DNA of 64,000 nt from Adlercreutzia equolifaciens (GTDB taxonomy: Bacteria > Actinomycetota > Coriobacteriia > Coriobacteriales > Eggerthellaceae). Shown piece after piece: positions 57,512 through 64,000 of this stretch; the stretch's first letter is position 1; each line of letters opens with the position of its first letter. The translations under genes and the position numbers were made by a program. The stretch spans positions 1,178,001 through 1,242,000 of the forward strand of contig NZ_JARFIK010000001.1 of the NCBI RefSeq assembly GCF_029076695.1, read 5' to 3'. The notes beneath the pieces are model-generated. The model saw only the letters and a program-made list of their open reading frames with translations, was not told where the DNA came from and did no database searches.

Positions 57512-57559
57512 ATGGGGCTTGCGCTATCTGGCGAAGACGGCCGGTGTTCTTTGTTATAG
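57512..57559 (+). CDS. Possible 15-codon ORF upstream of the radical SAM gene
   Basis: ATG at 57512, preceded by AAGGAGG with 4-nt spacing, opens a frame reading MGLALSGEDGRCSLL before TAG at 57557. The ribosome site is better than that of the radical SAM gene 27 bp downstream. It could be a leader peptide, a peptide substrate or chance. No homologue is recognised. Confidence 0.3.
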   Translation: MGLALSGEDGRCSLL

Positions 57560-57586
57560 TGGCCGCAAAAGGTATGAGAGGGGAGT

Positions 57587-58909
57587 ATGGTGGCGGAATT
57601 GATTGGCCAGGCGGAGCGTGATGCTTACGCGGCGCAGTACGAGGATATCGAGCGGGGATTCTTAGAAGCGGCGGGATCGTTCGGGCTTGAATTCGCTTTG
57701 GATGCTGCGGGGAATCGCGAGGCTTCTGCGGTCGACTTGGTGGCACCGCATGCGGCCTATCGCCAGCGTGTGGCCGAACTGGCGGCTCAGGGCGCGCACG
57801 TGGCCAATGATGGCAAGAGCGTGTGGACTACCTGGAAGTCGCCCGCCTGCGAAGCTTGCATCATGGGTGTGGGCACCGAAACCTTTCTCACGTCCACGAA
57901 GTGCCCGCGTAACTGCTACTTCTGCTTCAACCCCAACCAGGAGGACTACGAGTTCTTTCTTGCCCACGTCAACCCCATCGCTCAGCAGTTGGAGGAGCGC
58001 TACCGCCAGAAGGCGGCATTCAAGGAGCTGGCCATTACGGGCGGCGAGCCGTTGCTGCACCTGCCCGAGGTGATCGCGTTCCTGGAAACGGCGCAGCGCC
58101 TGTACCCGCAAGTGCGTACGCGCTTGTACACCAGCGCCTTCGGCTGGACCAACGAGGTGCGCGATGCGCTGGCGGCCGCAGGCCTTGCCGAGGTGCGTTT
58201 CAGCGTGAAAATGGAGGACGCTCCCGAGGAAATCGAGAAAGTGCTCGCAGCCATTGGGTCGGCCGTGGGGCACTTCGATGCTGTGATGGTCGAGATGCCG
58301 GTCATGTCCGACCAGCAGCAGGCTATGGAGTCGTTGCTGGTGCGCCTCGATGAGCTGGGTGTTACGGGCATCAACCTGCTTGAGCTGTGCTTTCCCTTCC
58401 ACAACGCCCAGGAGTTTGCTGCTCGCGGCTACCGGCTCAAGCCCAGCCCCTACCGCGTGCTGTACAACTACTGGTACGGCGGTGGTCTCCCCATTGCTGG
58501 CAGCGAGGAAGTGTGTCTCAACCTGGTACAGTTTGCCCTTGAGCGCGGGCTATCGCTGGGAGTGCATTACTGCTCGTTGGAGAATAAGCTGACGGGGCAG
58601 GTGTACCAGCAAAACCTCCCGGCCCAATCTGCGTTTACAGGCTACGAAATGGACGAAGACGACTTCTTCTTGAAGTCAGTCAAGGCGTTCGGTCCGGCGG
58701 TGCCGCTGGTGCAAGACGCGTTAGCCCAGGCAGGGCTCTCTGCGGCTGCCGAAGCTCATGAGGAGTTTGGATTCATCCAGGTGACGCCTTCAGCCTGGCA
58801 GCGGGTGCGCGAGGGGTTGCCGAAGGTGGCCGCGGCCCTTAGCTACGCGGTGGTGGAGGCCGATGCCGATGGCCCGTATCTGCGTGAGTTGAAGGTGGAG
58901 CAGCTCTAG
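57587..58909 (+). CDS. Radical SAM protein of unknown function
   Basis: 440 residues. The radical SAM cluster motif is CPRNCYFCFNPNQ (C-x3-C-x2-C, about residue 106), followed by the family glycine motif ELAITGGEPLLHLPEV and a TIM-barrel with VRFSVKMEDAPEE and MVEMPVMSDQ. An upstream EACIMG and a Cys-containing C-terminal half (CFPFHNAQEF, GVHYCSLENK) might bind another cluster or substrate, but no SPASM pattern is clear. Substrate unknown; the resemblance is to the pyruvate-formate-lyase-activase-like branch. Ends in a 4-bp overlap with the convergent CPBP gene. Confidence 0.82.
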   Translation: MVAELIGQAERDAYAAQYEDIERGFLEAAGSFGLEFALDAAGNREASAVDLVAPHAAYRQRVAELAAQGAHVANDGKSVWTTWKSPACEACIMGVGTETFLTSTKCPRNCYFCFNPNQEDYEFFLAHVNPIAQQLEERYRQKAAFKELAITGGEPLLHLPEVIAFLETAQRLYPQVRTRLYTSAFGWTNEVRDALAAAGLAEVRFSVKMEDAPEEIEKVLAAIGSAVGHFDAVMVEMPVMSDQQQAMESLLVRLDELGVTGINLLELCFPFHNAQEFAARGYRLKPSPYRVLYNYWYGGGLPIAGSEEVCLNLVQFALERGLSLGVHYCSLENKLTGQVYQQNLPAQSAFTGYEMDEDDFFLKSVKAFGPAVPLVQDALAQAGLSAAAEAHEEFGFIQVTPSAWQRVREGLPKVAAALSYAVVEADADGPYLRELKVEQL

Positions 58910-59688
58910 TCCTGCCCGTCTTCGCGCTCTTTGAGCTGGCGATCGATCTCGTCTTTCACGGCGTTAACGGGTGCTTCTCCTTGGAAGTAGTCAGGATCGC
59001 GCACCATGCGACGGGCCTCGAAAGCCGTAATCCCGAAATCGTAGAGAGCGTGAGCCAGGGCCACGGCGGCCAGCATGTCCGTCAGCACATAGAACGTGCC
59101 CAGAAGAAGACCGATGGCTGTTACCACCAGGTTGGCATAGAGACAGTGGTACTGGGTGTGCATGAGGGTAAATACCACCGTTGAGGCAATGACGGCGATG
59201 ATCGCCGCACCCGCGAAGCCCAGAACGGGCTCGGCCACCGCCATCACTACGCCGATGACGGCGAAGCGAAAGCCCACTTCTTCGGCGCAGCCTACACCTA
59301 GCATGAGGGGTGCGATTTTTCCGAGGGGTAGGCGCGCTATCTCGCCGCTCAGGCCACGGCGCACTTCGAGCACCTCTTCGCGGCCCTTCGCGGTACGCCA
59401 AGCCAGCCCTTCGGCCGCGCGATCAATGCCGAACATGAGCGCGGCAAGCACGATGGCGCAGCCCAAGGACCAGGGCCATCCGATCGCCAGGGCGTCGGCC
59501 CATGCCGCGGCCCAGCCGTTAGTGACGGCCTGCCACAAATCCTCGCCGCGCAGGCAGCACAGCACGATGGTGCAGATGATAGCTGCCACCGTGGTTGCGA
59601 GTACTGATCCGACTAAGACTTGGATCAGGCGACTCTCCTCTTCCTGCGGAAGGGGGAACTTCTCGCGAGCTTTGGCGAAGACATCCAT
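58906..59688 (-). CDS. CPBP family intramembrane glutamic endopeptidase
   Basis: 260 residues with about six to seven membrane helices. The catalytic motifs of the CPBP/Abi family are present: CAEEVGFRFAV (EExxxR), VFTLMHTQYH (second-site His) and AHALYDFGI (HxxxD). Members are homologous to the Rce1 CAAX protease and may process bacteriocins, membrane proteins or signals. ATG 59688 with AGGAGTCCC. It stands upstream of no obvious partner; its stop overlaps that of the convergent radical SAM gene. Confidence 0.9.
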   Translation of the reverse strand: MDVFAKAREKFPLPQEEESRLIQVLVGSVLATTVAAIICTIVLCCLRGEDLWQAVTNGWAAAWADALAIGWPWSLGCAIVLAALMFGIDRAAEGLAWRTAKGREEVLEVRRGLSGEIARLPLGKIAPLMLGVGCAEEVGFRFAVIGVVMAVAEPVLGFAGAAIIAVIASTVVFTLMHTQYHCLYANLVVTAIGLLLGTFYVLTDMLAAVALAHALYDFGITAFEARRMVRDPDYFQGEAPVNAVKDEIDRQLKEREDGQD

Positions 59689-59812
59689 AGGGACTCCTGG
59701 TTTGGACAGACGGCAGGGTGCGCGGTTGCGCTACGTCCCCAGTGTACGCCTGATTTTCATCTCCGTTCGTAGATTTTGGCAAAGCGGCTTTTTGCCCTTC
59801 GACAACTTGTCG

Positions 59813-60685
59813 CTAGCAGTTGCCGGTATAAACGTTTTCCAAATAGCATCGCGCGACGCTTGCCAAGCGATGGACGTCGGCCACGGGGGTGGCGGGGCGG
59901 TCGGTCAACCGGTGGCAGGGGAAGAAGCGCGTCAGGTGATAGGGGATGGTCGGATCCAGCGAGGCAAGCCATTGGGCGGCTGCGGCAATTTCCTGCTCGC
60001 TGTCGTTTTTGCCGGGTATGACAAGGGTGGTGACTTCCAGATGGCAGGTAGATGTGGCGGCCAGCGTGGCAATGGTGCGCTTGACCGTTTCCAGGTTGCC
60101 GCCGACGAAATCGTAGAACTCCGGGGTGAATCCCTTGAGATCGATGTTGGCCGCATCGATAAGAGACAGCAGTTCGGCCAAGGGCTCGGGGTTCACGAAG
60201 CCGTTGGACACCAGGACATTCACCAGGCCGCGCTGGTGGGCCAAGTACCCCGTATCGCGTACGAACTCGTAGCCGATAAGAGGTTCGTTGTAGGTGAAGG
60301 CAAGGCCGATATTGCCCTGGTTGCGCACAGATTCGGCCAACTCTACCAGTTCGATGGGCTGCACTTCTTTCCAGGGCACGTCCTTTGGCCCGGCGCAGGC
60401 GATGGAGGCGTTTTGACAGAACGGACAGCGAAGGTTGCAGCCATAGGAGCCCACGGACAGCACCAAGGCTCCTGGATGAAACTGTGTCAGCGGCTTCTTC
60501 TCAATGGGGTCGAGGGCCAGCGACGTGAGGCGCCCGTAGTTGTCGTCCACGACGCGACCGTCCAGGGCGCGGCGCCCGCGGCAGAGTCCCCATTGCCCTT
60601 CGGCCAGCGCGCAGCCATGTGGGCAGACGAAACAGGTGACGCGGCCGTCAATGGAGGGCGTCCCGGACAGCGAATGCTCATTCAT
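59813..60685 (-). CDS. amrS: AmmeMemoRadiSam system radical SAM enzyme
   Basis: About 290 residues. It begins with a zinc-ribbon-like [20 protein letters not shown], then the radical SAM motif [45 protein letters not shown] and [16 protein letters not shown], matching the AmrS family. It is the third component of the AmmeMemoRadiSam set, whose biochemical reaction is not firmly established. The ATG overlaps the end of the LigB-AMMECR1 gene by 8 bp, so they are translated together. Confidence 0.92.
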   Translation of the reverse strand: MNEHSLSGTPSIDGRVTCFVCPHGCALAEGQWGLCRGRRALDGRVVDDNYGRLTSLALDPIEKKPLTQFHPGALVLSVGSYGCNLRCPFCQNASIACAGPKDVPWKEVQPIELVELAESVRNQGNIGLAFTYNEPLIGYEFVRDTGYLAHQRGLVNVLVSNGFVNPEPLAELLSLIDAANIDLKGFTPEFYDFVGGNLETVKRTIATLAATSTCHLEVTTLVIPGKNDSEQEIAAAAQWLASLDPTIPYHLTRFFPCHRLTDRPATPVADVHRLASVARCYLENVYTGNC

Positions 60686-62084
60686 GGCGCGGCTCGCCTC
60701 CGACGGTGTGGCGCACCACCTCGAAGCGTTCCAGCTTGGCGTTCTCGTTCGGACGCATGCCGGCTTTCTGCTTGGCAATGGCAATCTGGTCCATGACGGT
60801 GTCGACGCCTTCCAGGTCAGGCAGCAAAAGCCCGCGCTTGAAGCCGTGGCTTACGATGACGCCGTAGCGCTTCGGGTCCAGCTGCTCCAGCGAATCGACG
60901 GGCTCGGGCTCGCCCAGTACATCTACCGAGTAGGACAGGTGGTCCAGCTCATCGGGGCGCACAGCGGGGAAACGCGGGTCCTGCGTGGCTGCCGCCACTC
61001 CGTTCATGATGATTTCCTCGGCCAGGGAGGCGCGGGTGGGGGCAATGGTGCCGATGCAGCCGCGCAAGTTGCCGAACTCATGCAGGCTCACGAAGGCGCC
61101 GGCGCGACGGTGGGTCAACTCGGGCGGCAGGTTGGCGGGAACTGGCAGCACGCGGCCGTCGCGCACGATGGACTCGACGCTGGCACGGGCCAGCGCCACG
61201 AGGGGATCAATGTCGCGGCCGCGCTCTTCCTCTTCCCGTATTTCTGTGGCCGTTTCGGCTTCGGTGCTGGTAGGGGCCTTCTCCACCTCGAACGCTGCCA
61301 CGCCATAGCCCACCCCGAAAGGGCCTTCGTAGCTCAACAGCTCGGCGGTATAGGGCAGCCCCTCCAGGGCTCCGGCCATAATCTCGAAGGAGCGCAGACC
61401 ACACTCGGCGGCACCGTCACACAGCGCTTCGTTCAGGTCGAACAGCTCTTGGAGGCGCCCTTGGCAGAAGATGTCGGCAATGACCTGGTCGAATTGCGGA
61501 CCTTCGGGCGCGAAGCCGTAGGGGCCGTCAGCCTTGAGCTTGTGGGAAAGATCGCCGCTGGCGATAAGCACGCAGCGCGTGTCCAGAACGTCAGCCGCCT
61601 GGGCAATAGCCTGGCCGAGGAAACGGTGGTCGGCGTCGCTCAGACCTGAGAGGCCGATGCGCACCACAGGCACGGCGGACAGGTCCACGGTCTGGGCCAA
61701 GAAATACAGGGGGACAAAGGTGGCATGATCGAGCTCCTCCATGCCCTGGGGCGCGCCGGCGCTGGGAATGGAGCGATGGCGCAAGCGCGCAGCGACGGCT
61801 TCGGCGAAGGGCCGATCGGTGCGCACCGTGATGCGCTCTTGGGGCTGGCCGAAGGCGGCCATCGAGCCGTGCTCCTCGGGGGTGTCGGCAATGAAGAAGC
61901 CATCGCGGTAGAGCGGTGCGTGGGGAGAGGTGATGACGATGACCTGCGGTTGATGGGCGGCAGCGCGTCGGGCCACTTCCTGATAGGCGGCGATAGTGTC
62001 GGCGATGGCGGCTTCTTGGCCGCGGCCCACCGCGGGCACAATGAGGGGTGGATGGGGGACGGCGTAGGCGGCAAGCAGGCTCAT
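60678..62084 (-). CDS. amrA: LigB dioxygenase-like/AMMECR1 fusion (AmmeMemoRadiSam system protein A)
   Basis: About 468 residues. The N-terminal ~270 residues are a class III extradiol dioxygenase (LigB)-like domain: [50 protein letters not shown] and [20 protein letters not shown]. The His/Asp/Glu metal-site positions appear kept. The C-terminal ~180 residues are AMMECR1: [40 protein letters not shown]. Here the LigB-like module takes the place of a separate Memo protein. ATG 62084 with AAAGGAAGA. Operon with the cyclo-ligase upstream and amrS downstream. Confidence 0.9.
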   Translation of the reverse strand: MSLLAAYAVPHPPLIVPAVGRGQEAAIADTIAAYQEVARRAAAHQPQVIVITSPHAPLYRDGFFIADTPEEHGSMAAFGQPQERITVRTDRPFAEAVAARLRHRSIPSAGAPQGMEELDHATFVPLYFLAQTVDLSAVPVVRIGLSGLSDADHRFLGQAIAQAADVLDTRCVLIASGDLSHKLKADGPYGFAPEGPQFDQVIADIFCQGRLQELFDLNEALCDGAAECGLRSFEIMAGALEGLPYTAELLSYEGPFGVGYGVAAFEVEKAPTSTEAETATEIREEEERGRDIDPLVALARASVESIVRDGRVLPVPANLPPELTHRRAGAFVSLHEFGNLRGCIGTIAPTRASLAEEIIMNGVAAATQDPRFPAVRPDELDHLSYSVDVLGEPEPVDSLEQLDPKRYGVIVSHGFKRGLLLPDLEGVDTVMDQIAIAKQKAGMRPNENAKLERFEVVRHTVGGEPRHE

Positions 62085-62175
62085 GGGATCATCTTCCTTT
62101 TCATGACCAGGCAGGTAGGCAATGGTTCCATGGTGCACCGAGTAAGGTGCTGTTGCGGCGTTGGTGGGGGAAGTG

Positions 62176-62802
62176 TCACAAGATTGTTGGCGCTGCACCG
62201 CTTGAGCGCAGCCCCGCTTCGTCCGCAACCCAGTCGACAGGTTGATCGAAGGACGCAACGGCGCCCAGAGCATGCAGGTCGGAAACACGCTGGACGGTGC
62301 GAGTCAATCCCAGGCTTGTGCCCGGGAAGGAGGCGAGGAAGCGATCGTAATAGCCACCGCCATAGCCCAGACGGTAGCCGACATCGTCGAACAGCAGCCC
62401 GGGCGCGAGCGCCAGCGCACGAGGGTTGACCGTCCGGGGATCGATGAGCGTTGCGGAGTTGTTCGGCGGTTCCAGTATGCCGCCATAGCCAGGGACAAGG
62501 TCGGACAGGGAGGTGATGGCGTGCCAGGTCATGAGGCCGCTGCCCGGTAGGCAGCGGGGAAGGGCAACTTCCTTATCCTGGCGCAGCGCCTCTTCGATCA
62601 GGGTATGAGTGTCCACTTCGCTTCCGAAGGAGCGGTAGGCGAGGATCAGTGGGGCGCGGGAAAAGAGGCTGCTCTCTATGACGGCTTGGGCCATGGCGCG
62701 GTCGGCAGCCATGCGGGTTGGGGGATCGAGACTGTCGCGCAGCGCCTGCGCTTGTTGGCGCAGCGGCTTTTTGCCGTTGGTTGTGAGATGCGCGCGGTTC
62801 AT
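62176..62802 (-). CDS. 5-formyltetrahydrofolate cyclo-ligase
   Basis: 208 residues. Converts 5-formyl-THF to 5,10-methenyl-THF with ATP, recycling folate. Landmarks: [56 protein letters not shown] and [12 protein letters not shown], the phosphate-binding loop near the C-terminus. ATG 62802 with AGGAG. It lies 91 bp upstream of the LigB-AMMECR1 fusion on the same strand; this neighbourhood hints at a link between the AmmeMemoRadiSam proteins and one-carbon metabolism. Confidence 0.94.
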   Translation of the reverse strand: MNRAHLTTNGKKPLRQQAQALRDSLDPPTRMAADRAMAQAVIESSLFSRAPLILAYRSFGSEVDTHTLIEEALRQDKEVALPRCLPGSGLMTWHAITSLSDLVPGYGGILEPPNNSATLIDPRTVNPRALALAPGLLFDDVGYRLGYGGGYYDRFLASFPGTSLGLTRTVQRVSDLHALGAVASFDQPVDWVADEAGLRSSGAAPTIL

Positions 62803-63188
62803 GATGCTCCTAAGGTAAAACGTTGCCGTCGGCCTGTCAGCCGTTAGGGTGTCGTCGGCGCCAAGAAAGCCCGCAGGGAAAGGACGGCGCCAGCCTCAGT
62901 GCCAAGGGGGTCGGGGACGGCGAGTTGTTAGCTTCAGCATAGCAGGCGTTTCCACTTGCGGGGTTGTCGCCTTGTCCGTGGGTCGCTTCTGGTCAATCGG
63001 CGGCTGTTTTCCATCGAGCAGGCGGATGGCGGGCACGAAATCGTTCCTTTGCGGCTGCAGATCCCGCTGGCAACGGTTGGGGAAACACTTGCTCTCGGTG
63101 TTTTGACGAATGGCTTGGTGGCCAGGGATGTCGTCCGGCTGGGCGCACAATGGCTATGGTACGTGCACTTCAAAAGAAAGGATGTGCC
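62803..63188. other. 386-bp divergent spacer without a recognised gene
   Basis: Lies between the cyclo-ligase (minus) and thioredoxin (plus). Frames on both strands (for example 62956-63192) show no domain and no good ribosome site. It must hold both promoters; TATGGT near 63154 is a possible thioredoxin -10 box but without a clear -35. Confidence 0.45.
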
Positions 63189-63497
63189 ATGATTGAGCAA
63201 TTAAGTGAAAGCGACTTTTCCCAGAAAGTTATCGACGCGCCGGGCAAAGTGCTGGTGGAATTCTTCGCCACGTGGTGCCCGCATTGCCAGCGCATGATGC
63301 CGGTTATCGGCTTGGTGGCTGATCGTCTCGAGGGCGAGGTGCCCGTCTATCAGGTGGATATCGACAAATGCCCGCAATTGGCCCAGAAGTATGCCTCCAA
63401 CGGCGTGCCCACCTTCTTGCTCTTTGAGGACGGCGTAGTGAAAAAGACCCTGGTGGGCGAGCAGTCCGAGCAGCATCTGCAGCAGCTGGCTGCCTAA
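63189..63497 (+). CDS. Thioredoxin-fold protein with CPHC active site
   Basis: 102 residues, a complete thioredoxin fold: VLVEFFATWCPHCQRMMPVI, VYQVDIDKCPQLAQKYASNG and VPTFLLFEDGVVKKTLVGEQ with the cis-Pro in VPTF. The active site is CPHC, the DsbA-type dipeptide, instead of the thioredoxin CGPC, which in DsbA makes the disulfide more oxidising. There is no signal peptide, so it is cytoplasmic. ATG 63189 with AAAGGA; the longer frame from 62964 is not conserved. Confidence 0.88.
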   Translation: MIEQLSESDFSQKVIDAPGKVLVEFFATWCPHCQRMMPVIGLVADRLEGEVPVYQVDIDKCPQLAQKYASNGVPTFLLFEDGVVKKTLVGEQSEQHLQQLAA

Positions 63498-63627
63498 GGG
63501 CCCCGAATAGCGGGACGCCGCTGCGCCGCGTCGCGTATAGCGCGGTGCTTTGCGCCGAACGCGGTTTGGGCGACGGTCCTTTATGGTTGATGGGAGTGCT
63601 GGATATTCGGCGCTTTGTCCTTCCTGG

Positions 63628-63663
63628 GACAGGCGGCCCCTTCTTCGGAAGGGGCCGCTTGTC
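63628..63663 (+). terminator. Terminator hairpin between thioredoxin and aldo/keto reductase genes
   Basis: A 16-bp stem with one G-T position (63628-63643 with 63648-63663; core GCGGCCCCTTC/GAAGGGGCCGC) and a TTCG tetraloop. The following GTTCTGT is a weak T-run. Confidence 0.6.
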
Positions 63664-63681
63664 GTTCTGTCAAAAGTTCTC

Positions 63682-63712
63682 TTGACTTGGAGTTGGCTCT
63701 AATTATTACTAT
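63682..63712 (+). promoter_or_regulatory. MerR-type promoter of the aldo/keto reductase gene
   Basis: TTGACT (63682-63687) and TACTAT (63707-63712) are separated by 19 bp. The spacer holds an imperfect dyad, TTGGAG / CTCTAA. The long spacer with TTGACTTGGAGT is the arrangement controlled by MerR-family activators of aldo/keto reductase and aldehyde-response genes. Confidence 0.6.
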
Positions 63713-63742
63713 CATGATCAGAGACTACTGAGAGGAGACTCC

Positions 63743-64000
63743 ATGACTGCACCGTTCGAGGGCGTCGGCAAGCTTGGCTTCGGCGCCATGCGCCTTCCCC
63801 TGACCGACCCCGATGACGTAACGGCTATCGACATCGAGCAGGTCAAAGCCATGATCGATGAGTTCATCGCCCAGGGCGGCACCTATGTGGACACCGCCTT
63901 CGTGTACCACAACGGTCACTCGGAAGGAGCGCTGCGCCAGGCGCTGGTGGAGCGCTACCCGCGCGAGGCCTTCACGGTGGCTACTAAGTGCCTGGCCTGG
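63743..64000 (+). CDS. Aldo/keto reductase (partial, runs off the window)
   Basis: The first 86 residues are visible. KLGFGAMRLPLTDPDDVTAI is the usual N-terminal strand and GGTYVDTAFVYHNGHSEGAL holds the catalytic Asp/Tyr (DTAFVYHNG) of the NADPH-dependent aldo/keto reductase superfamily, followed by REAFTVATKC with the active-site Lys. Many Coriobacteriia homologues carry a C-terminal 4Fe-4S domain, which cannot be seen here. ATG 63743 has GAGAGGAGA. A MerR-type promoter lies upstream. Confidence 0.9.
   Translation, partial: MTAPFEGVGKLGFGAMRLPLTDPDDVTAIDIEQVKAMIDEFIAQGGTYVDTAFVYHNGHSEGALRQALVERYPREAFTVATKCLAW

Noticed and set aside
1-64000. CRISPR arrays, tRNA or rRNA genes, prophage
   Set aside because: Intergenic regions were read for spaced direct repeats, cloverleaf-type patterns and phage genes; none was found. 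tRNAscan and CRISPR finders would confirm.

Overview
The window looks like the chromosome of an anaerobic, high-GC actinobacterium of the class Coriobacteriia, most likely family Eggerthellaceae. This is an inference from several things seen together: high-GC codon use, three Tat-exported lipoprotein-type redox enzymes (one FAD-dependent reductase and two DMSO-reductase-family molybdoenzymes with ferredoxin-like and TorD partners), a LuxR regulator with a long multi-membrane-span N-terminus next to one of them, and large secreted CAP, InlB-repeat and Fn3-like surface proteins. No rRNA, tRNA, CRISPR array, prophage or intact insertion sequence was found.

Layout. 1-6.8 kb is housekeeping: a TRIC-type channel and a zinc phospholipase C-like protein (minus), aspartokinase and aspartate-semialdehyde dehydrogenase (plus, separated by a strongly structured 330-bp spacer), then TlyA and TatD (minus). 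6.9-9.9 kb is a distinctly AT-richer island: a small XRE regulator with a palindromic site, then three tightly spaced genes encoding two DUF4230-like envelope proteins and an EcsC-SHOCT protein. 10-18.3 kb holds YccF, two paralogous secreted CAP proteins, a small membrane protein, an amino-acid-type binding lipoprotein, PcrA/UvrD helicase and an InlB-repeat/Ltp surface protein. 18.4-22.6 kb has L-serine dehydratase, Mn-dependent pyrophosphatase and a PepT-like M20 peptidase. 22.6-27.8 kb is the str operon joined to the start of the S10 operon (rpsL, rpsG, fusA, rpsJ, rplC, rplD, rplW), which ends at a terminator directly after rplW, with no tuf and no rplB. 28-31 kb has a BspA-like surface protein and an anchored endonuclease/exonuclease/phosphatase-fold protein.

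31.2-36.2 kb is a galactoside operon: TetR regulator, GH2 glycosidase, galactokinase and a short GalT, which together would cleave a beta-galactoside-like substrate and feed galactose into the Leloir pathway. 36.3-41 kb is a respiratory-type module: membrane LuxR regulator, divergent flavoprotein reductase, and a HemW-like protein that has lost two of the three radical-SAM cysteines. 41.2-46.1 kb and 49.8-56.5 kb are two molybdoenzyme clusters (catalytic subunit, 4Fe-4S subunit, TorD chaperone). The first is followed by a LysR regulator. The second is divergent from an NrfD membrane anchor, GntR regulator and slipin operon. Between them lie a decayed flavodoxin locus, YbjQ, an RHH-MntA/HepT toxin-antitoxin pair with a palindromic promoter site, and a 256-bp MITE-like element.

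56.6-64 kb has a HigBA-type toxin-antitoxin pair, a radical SAM enzyme preceded by a 15-codon ORF, a CPBP membrane protease, an operon of 5-formyl-THF cyclo-ligase with a LigB-AMMECR1 fusion and an AmmeMemoRadiSam radical SAM enzyme, a CPHC thioredoxin, and the start of an aldo/keto reductase behind a MerR-type promoter. The most promising undescribed items are the XRE/DUF4230/EcsC island, the multibranched element between lysC and asd, and the cysteine-poor HemW homologue.
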